Program-made: the position numbers and the translations under genes
Part shown: positions 1-7,791 of the stretch, one piece after another
Layout: each line of letters starts with the position of its first letter
How positions within the stretch are numbered: the stretch's first letter is position 1
Notes under the pieces: generated by a model
Told to the model about the DNA's origin: nothing
Databases searched by the model: none
What the model saw: the letters and a program-made list of their open reading frames with translations, nothing else
IMG/VR virus record: IMGVR_UViG_3300025769_014293
Location: 1 to 20,055 of that record
Source of the DNA: a virus
Length of the DNA: 20,055 nucleotides
Direction: 5' to 3' (one strand)

Positions 1-674
1 CGCGCATTGTGAAGAAGGTGGCGCGTGTCATGAAGCTCGCCAAGGAGAAGCGCGCCGCTGACGTCCTCTTCACGGGCTCTAACTTCAACACCGCCACCTC
101 AACCGCTCAGTTCGGTGGGAAGTTCGACGCAGCGGGCGCAGAGCCCCTCAGCTATCTCCATGAGCTGAAGGACCTGGTCTTCGAGAACGCTCATGGGCTC
201 AATGCTGACACGCTCATCTTGGGTCGTCAGGTTTTCCGCTCCCTCGCTCGCTCAGGGGAGCTCCGTGGCTACTTCCAAGTTGGCACCTCTCCAAGTGGCG
301 TGGCTGGTGGTGGAAACCTCCTCCTGTCTGATGAGCAGGTCATCAACACCCTCCGCGACCTCCTTGGTATTCCGAACATTCTTGTTGGTGCAGCTCGTCA
401 GGATACCGCTGTCCCAGGTGCCACCAGCTCTGAGAGCTACATTTGGACTGGTGACAGCATCTTCATGGGCATCCTCCATGGCTCTGATGCCATTCAGAAC
501 CGCAACGGTGTTCGGATGATGCCTGTGGCAGCTGTCAACCTTGAGTTCGAGGCTATGAAGGCTGGTCAGTATGACAAGCTTGACCTCACTGCTCGTCAGG
601 TGTGGGCTGACATGAGCCACCTCTACAAGGTGGTGGATGGCAACCTTGGCTTCGTCCTCACTGACTGCCTCTAA
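1..674 (+). CDS. Major capsid protein, C-terminal part (5' end outside window)
   Basis: The reading frame is open to the left edge (first full codon at base 3), so the GTG at base 9 is probably internal and the true start lies upstream. The visible 223 residues include a segment around bases 204-275 (NADTLILGRQVFRSL, then ELRGYF) that resembles the conserved 'TLvlg..v...L' strand-helix of HK97-fold phage capsid proteins, followed by a beta-rich C-terminus ending GFVLTDCL. Position also fits: it sits directly before a minor head protein and the neck genes. The gene uses only CGN arginine codons, whereas its neighbours use AGG and AGA freely, as expected for a very highly expressed virion protein. 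It forms the icosahedral shell. Family assignment rests on motif and context; the exact capsid subfamily is not determined. Confidence 0.8.
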   Translation, partial: RIVKKVARVMKLAKEKRAADVLFTGSNFNTATSTAQFGGKFDAAGAEPLSYLHELKDLVFENAHGLNADTLILGRQVFRSLARSGELRGYFQVGTSPSGVAGGGNLLLSDEQVINTLRDLLGIPNILVGAARQDTAVPGATSSESYIWTGDSIFMGILHGSDAIQNRNGVRMMPVAAVNLEFEAMKAGQYDKLDLTARQVWADMSHLYKVVDGNLGFVLTDCL

Positions 675-682
675 GAGGTGGC

Positions 683-1594
683 GTGTTCTGCTCATGTGGC
701 CGCTCTCATGTAGCATTAGCTGAAGGTCCGAGCGCTGATCAGAAGGCGCTCGATGACCTCACAGCTCAGCTGCGTGACCTGAAGGGGCCACTGGGTGACA
801 TAGTCAAGGCAAAGATCAGGAGTCTAAACGCCCTCCTGAGAGCTGAGGCGCGCTTCAGGAAAGACCTTAAGCGCGCTCAGCGTGAAACAGTGGCTAATTT
901 ACAGACCGCTGTTGAGCTCACCTCAGCTGACCAGCTCCTTGCTCTACCACGTGACCAGCTCCTTGATTTTGTATTGAGGAGCGGCATGGGGTTAGCGGTG
1001 GAGGACTTTGTGGCAGCTGAGGAGCTCATCACTGAGGTGGCGCTTGATACGCTGCAAGTGATCATCTCTGCAGCTAGTGCTGATGACATCCCTGACCTAG
1101 CAGCCTTGCAGATTGCCACCGCTGATCAGGTCTTTCAGGATGTCATCCTCCCTGACACCCTCACAGCTGTGAGGAGCGCTCTTCAAGGGATGACTGTGGG
1201 TGTTCCCATGAGTCAAGCCATTGATGCTCTTAATCAGAGGCTTGAGCAGAGCACAGGAACACAGCTCACACAGGCTAGGACGCAGCTCAACAACTATGGG
1301 CGCACAGTCACCGCCAAGGCCGCTGAGGCTTATGGGCTCGACCTGTACCTCTACACAGGCCCGAGGGATGGCATCACCCGCTCATTCTGTAGACCACTCA
1401 TCAATAAGGTGGTAGACGAGAAGCAGATGGGGCGGCTCAATAATGGTCAAGGGATGCCTGTTAAAATTAGCGGTGGTGGGTATAATTGCAGACATAGCTG
1501 GTCCCCCATCACAGACACCTTCATGGAAGCGGCGGGGCTTCAGAAGGCCACAGCTCAGGATATAGCCAAAGCCAACGCAGGAGGCGCTCGATGA
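683..1594 (+). CDS. Minor head protein, SPP1 gp7 / Mu gpF-type head morphogenesis protein
   Basis: 303 aa, GTG start at 683 with a good ribosome binding site (AAGAGGTGG, 672-680) eight bases after the capsid stop. The N-terminus carries a CxC motif (MFCSCGRSH). Residues about 20-210 are mainly helical. The C-terminal part (about 224-275) holds the recognisable family signature: YTGPRDGITRSFCRPL with D229, R233 and C236, then GGGYNCRHSW with C269 and H271. In SPP1 gp7 and Mu gpF relatives this region defines the head morphogenesis domain; such proteins sit inside the capsid near the portal and act in assembly or DNA ejection. In many phages this gene lies between portal and capsid genes; here it follows the capsid gene. 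Family call is strong, the specific role is inferred. Confidence 0.85.
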   Translation: MFCSCGRSHVALAEGPSADQKALDDLTAQLRDLKGPLGDIVKAKIRSLNALLRAEARFRKDLKRAQRETVANLQTAVELTSADQLLALPRDQLLDFVLRSGMGLAVEDFVAAEELITEVALDTLQVIISAASADDIPDLAALQIATADQVFQDVILPDTLTAVRSALQGMTVGVPMSQAIDALNQRLEQSTGTQLTQARTQLNNYGRTVTAKAAEAYGLDLYLYTGPRDGITRSFCRPLINKVVDEKQMGRLNNGQGMPVKISGGGYNCRHSWSPITDTFMEAAGLQKATAQDIAKANAGGAR

Positions 1595-2538
1595 TTAAGA
1601 CAGTCACAGGTCAAACAAGGGTCTATGAGTGGGTGGCCCCTGGCCCCCTGAGTGGCTCAGCTGTGATGACTGTGGGGAGCTCCTCGCCTGTCACCCTCAC
1701 ACAGACCCGCGCCAACGCCACAGTCTCAGCCATCGCTAATGATAGACGAACGCTGACAGTAGACAGCCAAGCCACAGCGCTCCAAGCTGATCAGCTGAAG
1801 GCTTATCTGGTGACTGATGGTGACAGTATCTACAGTGTGACAGTGGTGAGAATGGTAGGTACCACGGCCATCCTCGCTGAGCCCCTGCCACGTGAAGTGG
1901 ATATGAGCGCCCCCTCCTCTCTCGTGTTTGGGATGTACTATGGGACCATCCCCTCAGTCATCACTGACACCTCAGGTTATTATCCAATTCAGGTCAGCTA
2001 CACCCTTGACCTAGGACAACAGACTCAGGCCAAGCTTGAGAAGGGGCTCCTTAAGGTCACCCCCCGACCGTTTGACACAGGCTTGAGCCATGATGAATTG
2101 GTGAGTCAATTCCCTCAACTAGCGGATATGATCCCAAGGCGCCAAAGTTCTTTTCAGCCTCAGATTGAGGCGGCGCTTCAGGAGTTGGTCTTAGTCCTGC
2201 GTGATCACCTGAAGGATGAGCCTGACGTGACAGAGGATGAGGTGTTCAACGCTGGCTCCTTCCTCAATGCCCACGCATACTGCACCGCCGCACGTGTCTA
2301 TGAGCTCGTCAATCAAATGGACACAGCCAACATGATGAGAGAGCGCTGTGGGCAGCTCATGGATATCAGCCTCAGGTCACTAGCCTTGGACCGTGATGGT
2401 GACAACGTGGTGGATGACAATGAGCTAGACGTAGCCAAGAAGGGGGGGAGCGCTCGTGACCTCAGAGCATCATGGAGCTCCTACAACAAGACAGCCTATG
2501 ATGCCACCTTTACGCCCACCCGTGGGATGAGGCACTAA
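1591..2538 (+). CDS. Putative head-tail connector / neck protein with EF-hand-like loop
   Basis: 315 aa; start overlaps the previous stop (ATGA at 1591) behind GGAGG. The first ~150 residues are beta-rich with low-complexity Thr/Ser/Val stretches. Residues ~163-265 are helical (HDELVSQFPQLADMIP, EAALQELVLVLRDHL, FLNAHAYCTAARVYELV), which resembles helical head-tail adaptor folds. Residues 267-278 read DRDGDNVVDDNE, a canonical 12-residue EF-hand-type spacing with acidic residues at loop positions 1, 3, 5, 9 and 12 and valine at 8. The C-terminus is basic and polar. Position between minor head protein and neck genes suggests a connector role. I do not recognise a named family, so the function is inferred from order and secondary-structure pattern. 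Confidence 0.5.
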   Translation: MIKTVTGQTRVYEWVAPGPLSGSAVMTVGSSSPVTLTQTRANATVSAIANDRRTLTVDSQATALQADQLKAYLVTDGDSIYSVTVVRMVGTTAILAEPLPREVDMSAPSSLVFGMYYGTIPSVITDTSGYYPIQVSYTLDLGQQTQAKLEKGLLKVTPRPFDTGLSHDELVSQFPQLADMIPRRQSSFQPQIEAALQELVLVLRDHLKDEPDVTEDEVFNAGSFLNAHAYCTAARVYELVNQMDTANMMRERCGQLMDISLRSLALDRDGDNVVDDNELDVAKKGGSARDLRASWSSYNKTAYDATFTPTRGMRH

Positions 2539-2539
2539 C

Positions 2540-3055
2540 ATGCCAGCCAAGGTCAGGCTCAATCTCCCCTCCTCGCTGTGGACCGCTAAGGATAGCGCCC
2601 GCTTGGCGCTCAACACTTTGGCCACCATCAAGCTGAGGACCTCGCGTGGAATTGATGCCAATGGTAAGCCCTTTGTGGGCTACTCGACCCGCCCTTTATA
2701 TGTCGCTTATAGAGGGGCCAGGCTGAAGCCAAAGGGAGGGCGTGTATCTAGGACAGGGCGCTCAGTCTATTATGAGGGGGGTTATCGTGAATATAAGAGC
2801 GAGAGCCGTCAGCATGGTGTAGGTTCAAGCGCTTTAGTGGACCTCACTTTAAGCGGTGCGCTGATGAATAACCTCATGGTGCTACAGGCCACAGATAGCT
2901 TCTTCATCATTGGCCTAACTCAGGAGGTCAGGCGATATGGCTACAAGGTGAACGCTGAGCGTGAATTCCTTGGCCTATCTCCTAGGGGTGTGGATGTGTT
3001 AGTCTCCACAGTGCAAGCTGAGATTGCCAAGAAGATCAAGAGAGGGCGCTCATGA
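2540..3055 (+). CDS. Putative neck / tail-completion protein
   Basis: 171 aa, ATG one base after the upstream stop. Strongly basic. Residues 36-49 (RGIDANGKPFVGYS) match the 'GiDa.GkpF..Ys' signature seen near the N-terminus of phage virion morphogenesis and tail-completion proteins. Further matching elements are a 'sG.L..L' segment (LVDLTLSGALMNNL, about 99-112) and NAEREFLGLSP (about 138-148), where such proteins usually carry 'aR.FlGls'. These proteins act at the junction between capsid and tail. Its place between the connector candidate and the tail-terminator candidate agrees. The role as neck protein is well supported; the precise ring (stopper or completion) is not. Confidence 0.65.
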   Translation: MPAKVRLNLPSSLWTAKDSARLALNTLATIKLRTSRGIDANGKPFVGYSTRPLYVAYRGARLKPKGGRVSRTGRSVYYEGGYREYKSESRQHGVGSSALVDLTLSGALMNNLMVLQATDSFFIIGLTQEVRRYGYKVNAEREFLGLSPRGVDVLVSTVQAEIAKKIKRGRS

Positions 3056-3513
3056 GCCAAGGTATTTATGCAGCGCTCGATTATCTTGAGGGGCAGATTG
3101 AAGCCACCCTCCCTAAGACAGACGCTCATCATGGCTTTGTGAGCATTAACAGCTCAGGGCGTGTGGGTCCACTTGAGGCTCACCAAAACACCACGCGCTA
3201 CTTTGAATTCAGACTTGAGCGCTATGGGGTGGATGATGGTGAGGCTGGTATCAGTGGGAGGCGGCGCGCCACTGTCAACCTGAGGGTCCGCTATGATATA
3301 GGGGAGCTCCACTTTATGGAGCGGATGATGGCTGAGGATGCCGCCGCGCTCCTTGTCACTCTCAAAGGCCCTCAATATAATCTCAGCTCCACAGGGATTG
3401 TGTCTGTTATCCCTGGTGAGCCCACCACAGAGCCAATCCTTGACCCTACTTCTGAGGTCATGGCCTTGGTCTTGACCTTCCCCTTTGACCTGCTTTATTT
3501 GGAGGCGCTATGA
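3052..3513 (+). CDS. Tail terminator-like protein
   Basis: 153 aa; overlaps the upstream gene by ATGA behind AGAGGGCGCTC. The order helix (IYAALDYLEGQIEATLP), strands (TTRYFEFRLE, RRATVNLRVRYDI), helix (HFMERMMAEDAAALLVTL), strands (ATG near residue 110 to the C-terminal VMALVLTFPFDLLY) fits the alpha/beta fold of lambda gpU-type tail terminators. Its location, one gene after the tail-completion candidate and directly before the tail tube gene, is the standard place for a terminator, which caps the tail tube and joins it to the head. No diagnostic residue motif exists for this family, so the call is based on length, fold pattern and synteny. Confidence 0.6.
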   Translation: MSQGIYAALDYLEGQIEATLPKTDAHHGFVSINSSGRVGPLEAHQNTTRYFEFRLERYGVDDGEAGISGRRRATVNLRVRYDIGELHFMERMMAEDAAALLVTLKGPQYNLSSTGIVSVIPGEPTTEPILDPTSEVMALVLTFPFDLLYLEAL

Positions 3514-4811
3514 GCGTGACCCACAGAAGTTTAAGCGTGGCTGTTGAGAGCTCCTTTGGCTCACTCAGCTCATCCACAGGCCTCCCTGATAACAGCGGCC
3601 TTTCATTCATCTCCATCCCATGTGAGCGTGATCCAATCATCATCTATGGTGACCCTGTGGTCAGCGAGCGCAACGACGCTCGTGATGGGACTTACTCGCT
3701 CCCCCCTGAGCCTGACACTGTGTGGAGTGGTGGCTCACGAGTGAGGCGGCGCACGGGCCAAGTGGTCATGAGGCTCGACCTCACCACTGTGGGCAGCTCC
3801 ATCAACAGCTATGGTGCGAACTATCTTGGCCACCTGCTGGGCGGTGGCTTCAAGGCGGCAGCCATCACAACAGGGTCAGATGCCATCACAGCCATCACCG
3901 ATGTCAACACCTTCACGCCCACCACAGCCGCAAATTACATCAGTGGTGGCCTGGTGGGTGTGGATATCAATGGCCGCGCTGAGTATAGCGCTGTGACTGA
4001 CAATGATGTGACAGGTGATGTGACTGTGAGCCCTGCTTTTAGCTCAGGCTTCACAGGGACACCCACAGCGCGGCTCTTGGCCAACTGGTACGCGCCACAG
4101 CGTAAGGATGAGCTCGGGACCACTGAGCATAGCCTCAGCTTCAGGGTGGATGGGGTCAACTTCCGCTCTTATGCGTATGGCTGCCGACTTGAGACAATGC
4201 AGCTCAGCCTTGATAATGGGCGGGTGATGGCTGATCTGACTTACCAGGCGGCGCTCATTCAAGATGACCACGGCGCAGCTGTGGGGCCAATTGAGCCTAC
4301 TTATAACTCAGGAGCTCCATGCTTCTTCCGTGGCTCCTATGCTGTCATCTCAAGCGCCTCACCCACCTCCCTCACAGATGCCTCTACAGGTGACACCCTA
4401 GGTCGCATCTCTCTTGAGGTGGATGACTTCACTTTGACTGTCACCAACACCCTCACACCAAAGGGTCACTCTAACAGCATCCTGGCCATGAGTGACATGG
4501 AGGTGACTGACGTGGATGTGGAGCTCACGCTCACCCTCAGCACAGTCAACACCGCGATCAATAGCGATTTCTTCAACCGCACCCTGAGACAGGTGTTGAT
4601 TGGCTTTGGCCCATTGGCGGCTGGTGATGGTGGGGCCTTCCAAATTCCTGCGGCTTATCTTACAGTGGACCCCTCCAAATATGATCCAAGCGGGAATGAC
4701 ATCGTCAGGCAGCAGCTCACCTATAAGGCCTCACGCTTTGGCGGTGACATTGATGATGGCTCTTATTATGCTTGGAACACCCCCTTCAGGCTTGCACTAG
4801 GCAAAGGCTAA
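3510..4811 (+). CDS. Major tail tube protein
   Basis: 433 aa; ATGA overlap with the terminator-like gene behind GGAGGCG. The protein is almost entirely beta-strand, rich in Thr, Ser, Gly and Asp. It begins with VAVESSFGS, a pattern typical of tail tube proteins ('a.E.tfGt'), and carries a central RLETMQLSLDNGRVMADLTY segment (about 222-241) that resembles the 'v..l.ls...g....t.t' core strand pair of tube proteins. At 433 residues it is longer than the usual 150-300, so one or more inserted surface domains are likely, for example around residues 112-190. It polymerises into the tail tube. Position before the assembly chaperone and tape measure genes makes the assignment firm. Confidence 0.82.
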   Translation: MSVTHRSLSVAVESSFGSLSSSTGLPDNSGLSFISIPCERDPIIIYGDPVVSERNDARDGTYSLPPEPDTVWSGGSRVRRRTGQVVMRLDLTTVGSSINSYGANYLGHLLGGGFKAAAITTGSDAITAITDVNTFTPTTAANYISGGLVGVDINGRAEYSAVTDNDVTGDVTVSPAFSSGFTGTPTARLLANWYAPQRKDELGTTEHSLSFRVDGVNFRSYAYGCRLETMQLSLDNGRVMADLTYQAALIQDDHGAAVGPIEPTYNSGAPCFFRGSYAVISSASPTSLTDASTGDTLGRISLEVDDFTLTVTNTLTPKGHSNSILAMSDMEVTDVDVELTLTLSTVNTAINSDFFNRTLRQVLIGFGPLAAGDGGAFQIPAAYLTVDPSKYDPSGNDIVRQQLTYKASRFGGDIDDGSYYAWNTPFRLALGKG

Positions 4812-4814
4812 CCC

Positions 4815-5321
4815 ATGGCAATCTCATTCCTACCTGACGCTGACCTCACTCTTGACGTGGTGGTGACCTGTGATCCTGCTGTGGTGGCCACACCTGAGCA
4901 GGTGAGCGCATACATGGCGAGCGGTGAACCTTCAGATTTAGGGGGGATTGAGGGAGCCACAGTATTCACTTTGAAGGCGCTCTCACCTAGCGATAGGGAG
5001 ACAGCTGAGGTGAAGGCGGGCGCCTACACTCGCTCAGAGCTTGGCCGCCTTTTGTGGCTTGAGGCCCCTGATGATGAGCGGGTTAAAGCGCGCTGGCATC
5101 ATGAGCTAGCTGATGATGAGCGTGAGGCGCTCGCTTCTTATCAAGGCTACCTCAACAGGGTATTTGTGGAGATGGTACGAGTGGCGCTCATCAGCATTGA
5201 TGGTGAGCCAGCTGAGGGGAGGCTTGACCTCATCAAGCCTGAGGCTCACAGGCTTCAGGTCATCTCTGAGCTCGTGACCCATATTCAGCGAATGAGTCTA
5301 TTGGGTCAGCGGGGAAAATAG
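4815..5321 (+). CDS. Tail assembly chaperone, short form (lambda G-like)
   Basis: 168 aa; ATG preceded by AAAGG with 7 bases spacing. Acidic and helical after residue ~55 (LSPSDRETAEVKAGAYTRSE, DDEREALASYQGYLNRVFVE). In siphoviruses the gene between tail tube and tape measure makes a chaperone that binds the tape measure protein and guides tube assembly. The reading frame ends at TAG right after the slippery heptamer GGGAAAA, exactly as in lambda G, and the -1 frame is open for a further 141 codons up to the tape measure start. Sequence conservation of this family is low, so the call depends on position plus the frameshift architecture. Confidence 0.8.
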   Translation: MAISFLPDADLTLDVVVTCDPAVVATPEQVSAYMASGEPSDLGGIEGATVFTLKALSPSDRETAEVKAGAYTRSELGRLLWLEAPDDERVKARWHHELADDEREALASYQGYLNRVFVEMVRVALISIDGEPAEGRLDLIKPEAHRLQVISELVTHIQRMSLLGQRGK

Positions 5322-5743
5322 CCTTAGCCTCCTCTGTGTGGCTCGCCCACAGTGGAGGCAGAGGATGGAGCTGTGATCAGTGCAGGGCTCGCCCTGAGCT
5401 CAGGAGGCAGCGGGGCAACTGTGGAGGGCCATTCAGGGCAGGGCTTCCCCTCGCTCAGCGTGATGAGCATGGCTTGTTTATCCCTGGTTATAGGGTGGCT
5501 CCCAATTGTGGCCAGGGGTTCTCTGACCTTCAGGTCAGGAGTTGCCCTGTGGCTGATCAGAACCGAATGGCCTCAATCATTGAGGCTTATCATAGGCATA
5601 GGCAAGGGCTCAGCTCTTTAGCTGCTAGCTATCCGAGGCCCACCTGTGCAATTATAGAAGCGCTTGATGTGCTACATCACAACACTGAAGAGATGATGTT
5701 AAGGCAGCGTGAGCAAGCCCTACAGGAGGCCCACCATGGCTGA
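4815..5743 (+). CDS. Tail assembly chaperone, long frameshifted form (lambda GT-like)
   Basis: Product of a -1 ribosomal frameshift: codons 4815-5318, then reading resumes with base 5318 used twice (ATA GCC TTA...) to the TGA at 5741-5743, giving 309 aa. The extension is rich in cysteine: C187 and C190 (CxxC), C203, C232, C244 and C278. It contains SCPVADQNRMASIIEAYHRH followed by a predicted helix near the C-terminus (IIEALDVLHHNTEEMM); the 'CPv......i..y....G' pattern is one I associate with T-type extensions of other siphophage chaperones. There is no good independent start for this frame: the ATG/GTG codons after 5318 lack a convincing ribosome binding site. By analogy with lambda, the T part should recruit tail tube subunits to the tape measure. 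Confidence 0.75.
5312..5359 (+). promoter_or_regulatory. -1 programmed ribosomal frameshift signal
   Basis: Slippery heptamer GGGAAAA at 5312-5318 lies in the zero frame as G GGA AAA, directly followed by TAG. After an 8-base spacer a stem-loop forms: 5327-5338 pairs with 5348-5359 (12 positions with one T-T mismatch at 5333/5353) around a 9-base loop TGGCTCGCC. Slippery site, spacing and stem length match canonical -1 signals; lambda G/T uses GGGAAAG. Confidence 0.82.
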
Positions 5744-7787
5744 GAATGTGATTGAGATTGAGGTCGAGCTCAAAGGTCAAAAGGACACCCTCAAAGGTAT
5801 TGACAAGGTAAAGGAGGGGGCTGAGGGGATAGGTGAAACCTTCAAGGGTGTTGGTGATCTAGTAGGTAAGACAAATCAACAAATGGGTGAAAGTTTAGGC
5901 GCTGTCTCAGACGCGGTGGGTTCAAGCGTGACAGCGTTCTCTGAGATGGGCTCAGCCATTAAATCAGTCTCTGCTGGTGGTGCAGGGATCACCGCCTTGC
6001 TTGGCCCCTTAGGGCTGCTCACGACCGCTATAGCGGCGGGTGTTGAGGCATTTAGACAGCTGAGCGGAGCCGCCAAAGAGGCAGAGAATCGACAAGCGGC
6101 CTTTGCAGCTGCAGCTGGTGACCTGACTTCGAAGCTTGAGGCCTTAGCGGAGAAGGGGTTTGTACCTGCTCGCCGTGAATTGCTCGCCTATAGCAGGGCC
6201 AATATTCAAGCACAGATACAAAAAGAGCTCTTAAATGCTGAGATCGAAAAGATCTCAAAGACCCTGCAAGCTGAGGCAGATGCCCAGGCACAAGCCACCA
6301 AGGCTCAACAGGATTATAACGCAGCCTTACAAGCGCAATATAAAGACGCTCGCCTTGTCCGTTATGCATCCGTTGAACTAAGACAAGCACAAGACCAGCT
6401 GAAGCAAGCACAGGAGGCCTCCGCCAAGGCGTTTGAGACGATTGGGCAAAGAGTTGAGGAGGTCAACAGGCGCATCTCAGGAGCTGCGGATACTTACAAA
6501 GAGTTTGAGGAGCAGAGCAAAGAGGCGCTTGAGACTAAGGCTAAGGAGTTGATTGCTCAAAGGGCGGCTCTACAGGCGCTTGAGGCTCAGGTCAAGATTG
6601 AAGGAGAGGCTGCTCGACTCACAGCTGAGAGGAATATTGAGAGGCAAAAGACAGCCGATTTATTGAGGCTTGAATCAATGTCACGTGATCAGCTGTCAGC
6701 CTTTGTCACTCAACAGAAAGAGGCGATCAAGTTACTTAATGAAGAGGGATTAAAAGATGCTCAGCTTGCAAAGAAAATCATCGAGTTAAACCAAGCAAAG
6801 ACAAAGGCTAGACAGGGTGAAGCTAAGGCGATTGATCAACAGAAGCTAGCTCAGCAAGCGCTGAGGGAAGAGCAGTTGCGTCTTGTACAAGAGAGTCAGA
6901 TCAGACAGCTTGACATCAAGTTGACCAAGGAGGGGGATGAGGAGCTCTTAGCCTTAGCGCGTGAGCGCTATGAGACAGGGCTTGAGCTCGCCAAAGATGA
7001 CGCGATGAAGCGCGCTATCGTGCTTAAGCAATACCAGCTTGAGGTCAAGACAATCATGGACCAAGCTAAGGCCACCGAGACAGCTAGGCTTCAGAAGATG
7101 GATGATGAGCGCCATGAGCGCCGCCGCCGCCAATTGGATGAGGAGAGAGAGCGCGCTCAACAATTGCTAGCAGATCAGAAGGAGATGGTCAGCAGCTTTG
7201 AGGCCTTTGCAAAGGGCATCACCAAGACCACAGCGGCGGAGCTCCAAGCCACAGCGACCGCCTTAGGTCAAGTGATTGATGATTATGGGCGGGGCTTCGC
7301 TGAGGCGGGTGTAGAGGCGGCCATGTTTGGTGATGTGGCGGGGAAGAGCTTCAAGGAGGCCACAGGTGAGCTCCTCAAGTCTCTGGCCATTGAAGCAGGG
7401 GTCAAGGCCCTCATGACAGGAGCTGAGGCGCTCGCCATGCTCTTCATTAACCCAGCTCAGGCGGGCTCACTCTTCGCCGCTTCAGGGGCTTATGCCGCCA
7501 CAGCGGCAGCTGCTAGGGCAGGGGCGGGGGCCTTGGGTGTGAGCGGTGGAGCGAGCACAGGGGGCGGTGGGACAACCGCCTCACCTTCAGGAGCTCCTCA
7601 GGTGGCCTCGACTCCACAGCGCGCTACAGCTGACACTCAGGCCACAGTGGTAAATATTAATTTTGGAGGGGCTGTGATATATGACACTCAGGAGGCAGCA
7701 CGCCGCGCCATGGTGAATGATATCGTCAGAACGTACAATCAAAACCCTAGGGGGATGGCCCGCTTTAATCAGCAGAGGATGAGGTGA
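5736..7787 (+). CDS. Tail tape measure protein
   Basis: 683 aa with start chosen at ATG 5736, which has AGGAGG at 5724-5729 and 6 bases spacing; it overlaps the chaperone T frame by 8 bases. An upstream in-frame GTG at 5709 lacks such a site. Layout: amphipathic N-terminus; Gly/Ala hydrophobic segment at about 82-105 (ALLGPLGLLTTAIAAG); a long Gln/Lys/Glu/Ala-rich coiled coil about 110-510; a second hydrophobic Ala/Gly region about 565-603; a Gly/Ser/Thr linker; and a basic C-terminal 45 residues (VVNINFGG ... NQQRMR). It sets tail length and is released during DNA ejection. At about 1.5 angstrom per residue the tail would be near 100 nm (family rule of thumb, not measured). No peptidase or lysozyme domain is visible. 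Confidence 0.9.
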   Translation: MAENVIEIEVELKGQKDTLKGIDKVKEGAEGIGETFKGVGDLVGKTNQQMGESLGAVSDAVGSSVTAFSEMGSAIKSVSAGGAGITALLGPLGLLTTAIAAGVEAFRQLSGAAKEAENRQAAFAAAAGDLTSKLEALAEKGFVPARRELLAYSRANIQAQIQKELLNAEIEKISKTLQAEADAQAQATKAQQDYNAALQAQYKDARLVRYASVELRQAQDQLKQAQEASAKAFETIGQRVEEVNRRISGAADTYKEFEEQSKEALETKAKELIAQRAALQALEAQVKIEGEAARLTAERNIERQKTADLLRLESMSRDQLSAFVTQQKEAIKLLNEEGLKDAQLAKKIIELNQAKTKARQGEAKAIDQQKLAQQALREEQLRLVQESQIRQLDIKLTKEGDEELLALARERYETGLELAKDDAMKRAIVLKQYQLEVKTIMDQAKATETARLQKMDDERHERRRRQLDEERERAQQLLADQKEMVSSFEAFAKGITKTTAAELQATATALGQVIDDYGRGFAEAGVEAAMFGDVAGKSFKEATGELLKSLAIEAGVKALMTGAEALAMLFINPAQAGSLFAASGAYAATAAAARAGAGALGVSGGASTGGGGTTASPSGAPQVASTPQRATADTQATVVNINFGGAVIYDTQEAARRAMVNDIVRTYNQNPRGMARFNQQRMR

Positions 7788-7791
7788 ACTC

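Noticed and set aside
252-716. Long reverse-strand frames (also at 6052-6411, 12807-13094, 17837-18127 and others)
   Set aside because: They mirror well-supported + strand genes, lack ribosome binding sites and have unlikely composition (His, Ser and Leu rich).
1481-1486. TATAAT promoter-like box inside the minor head gene
   Set aside because: No -35 element at suitable distance and it encodes part of the conserved GGGYNCRH motif.
5352-5621. 89-codon zero-frame ORF downstream of the chaperone stop
   Set aside because: It starts after the TAG without ribosome binding site, is low in charged residues, and overlaps the -1 frame that is explained by the frameshift signal and runs to the tape measure gene.
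5709-5735. GTG start for the tape measure protein
   Set aside because: AGGAGG at 5724-5729 with 6 bases spacing points clearly to ATG 5736; the GTG has no such site.
7108-7133. CGC/GCC triplet run in the tape measure gene as a possible repeat element
   Set aside because: Only four or five GCC/CGC units, coding for a basic patch in a coiled coil; no sign of expansion.
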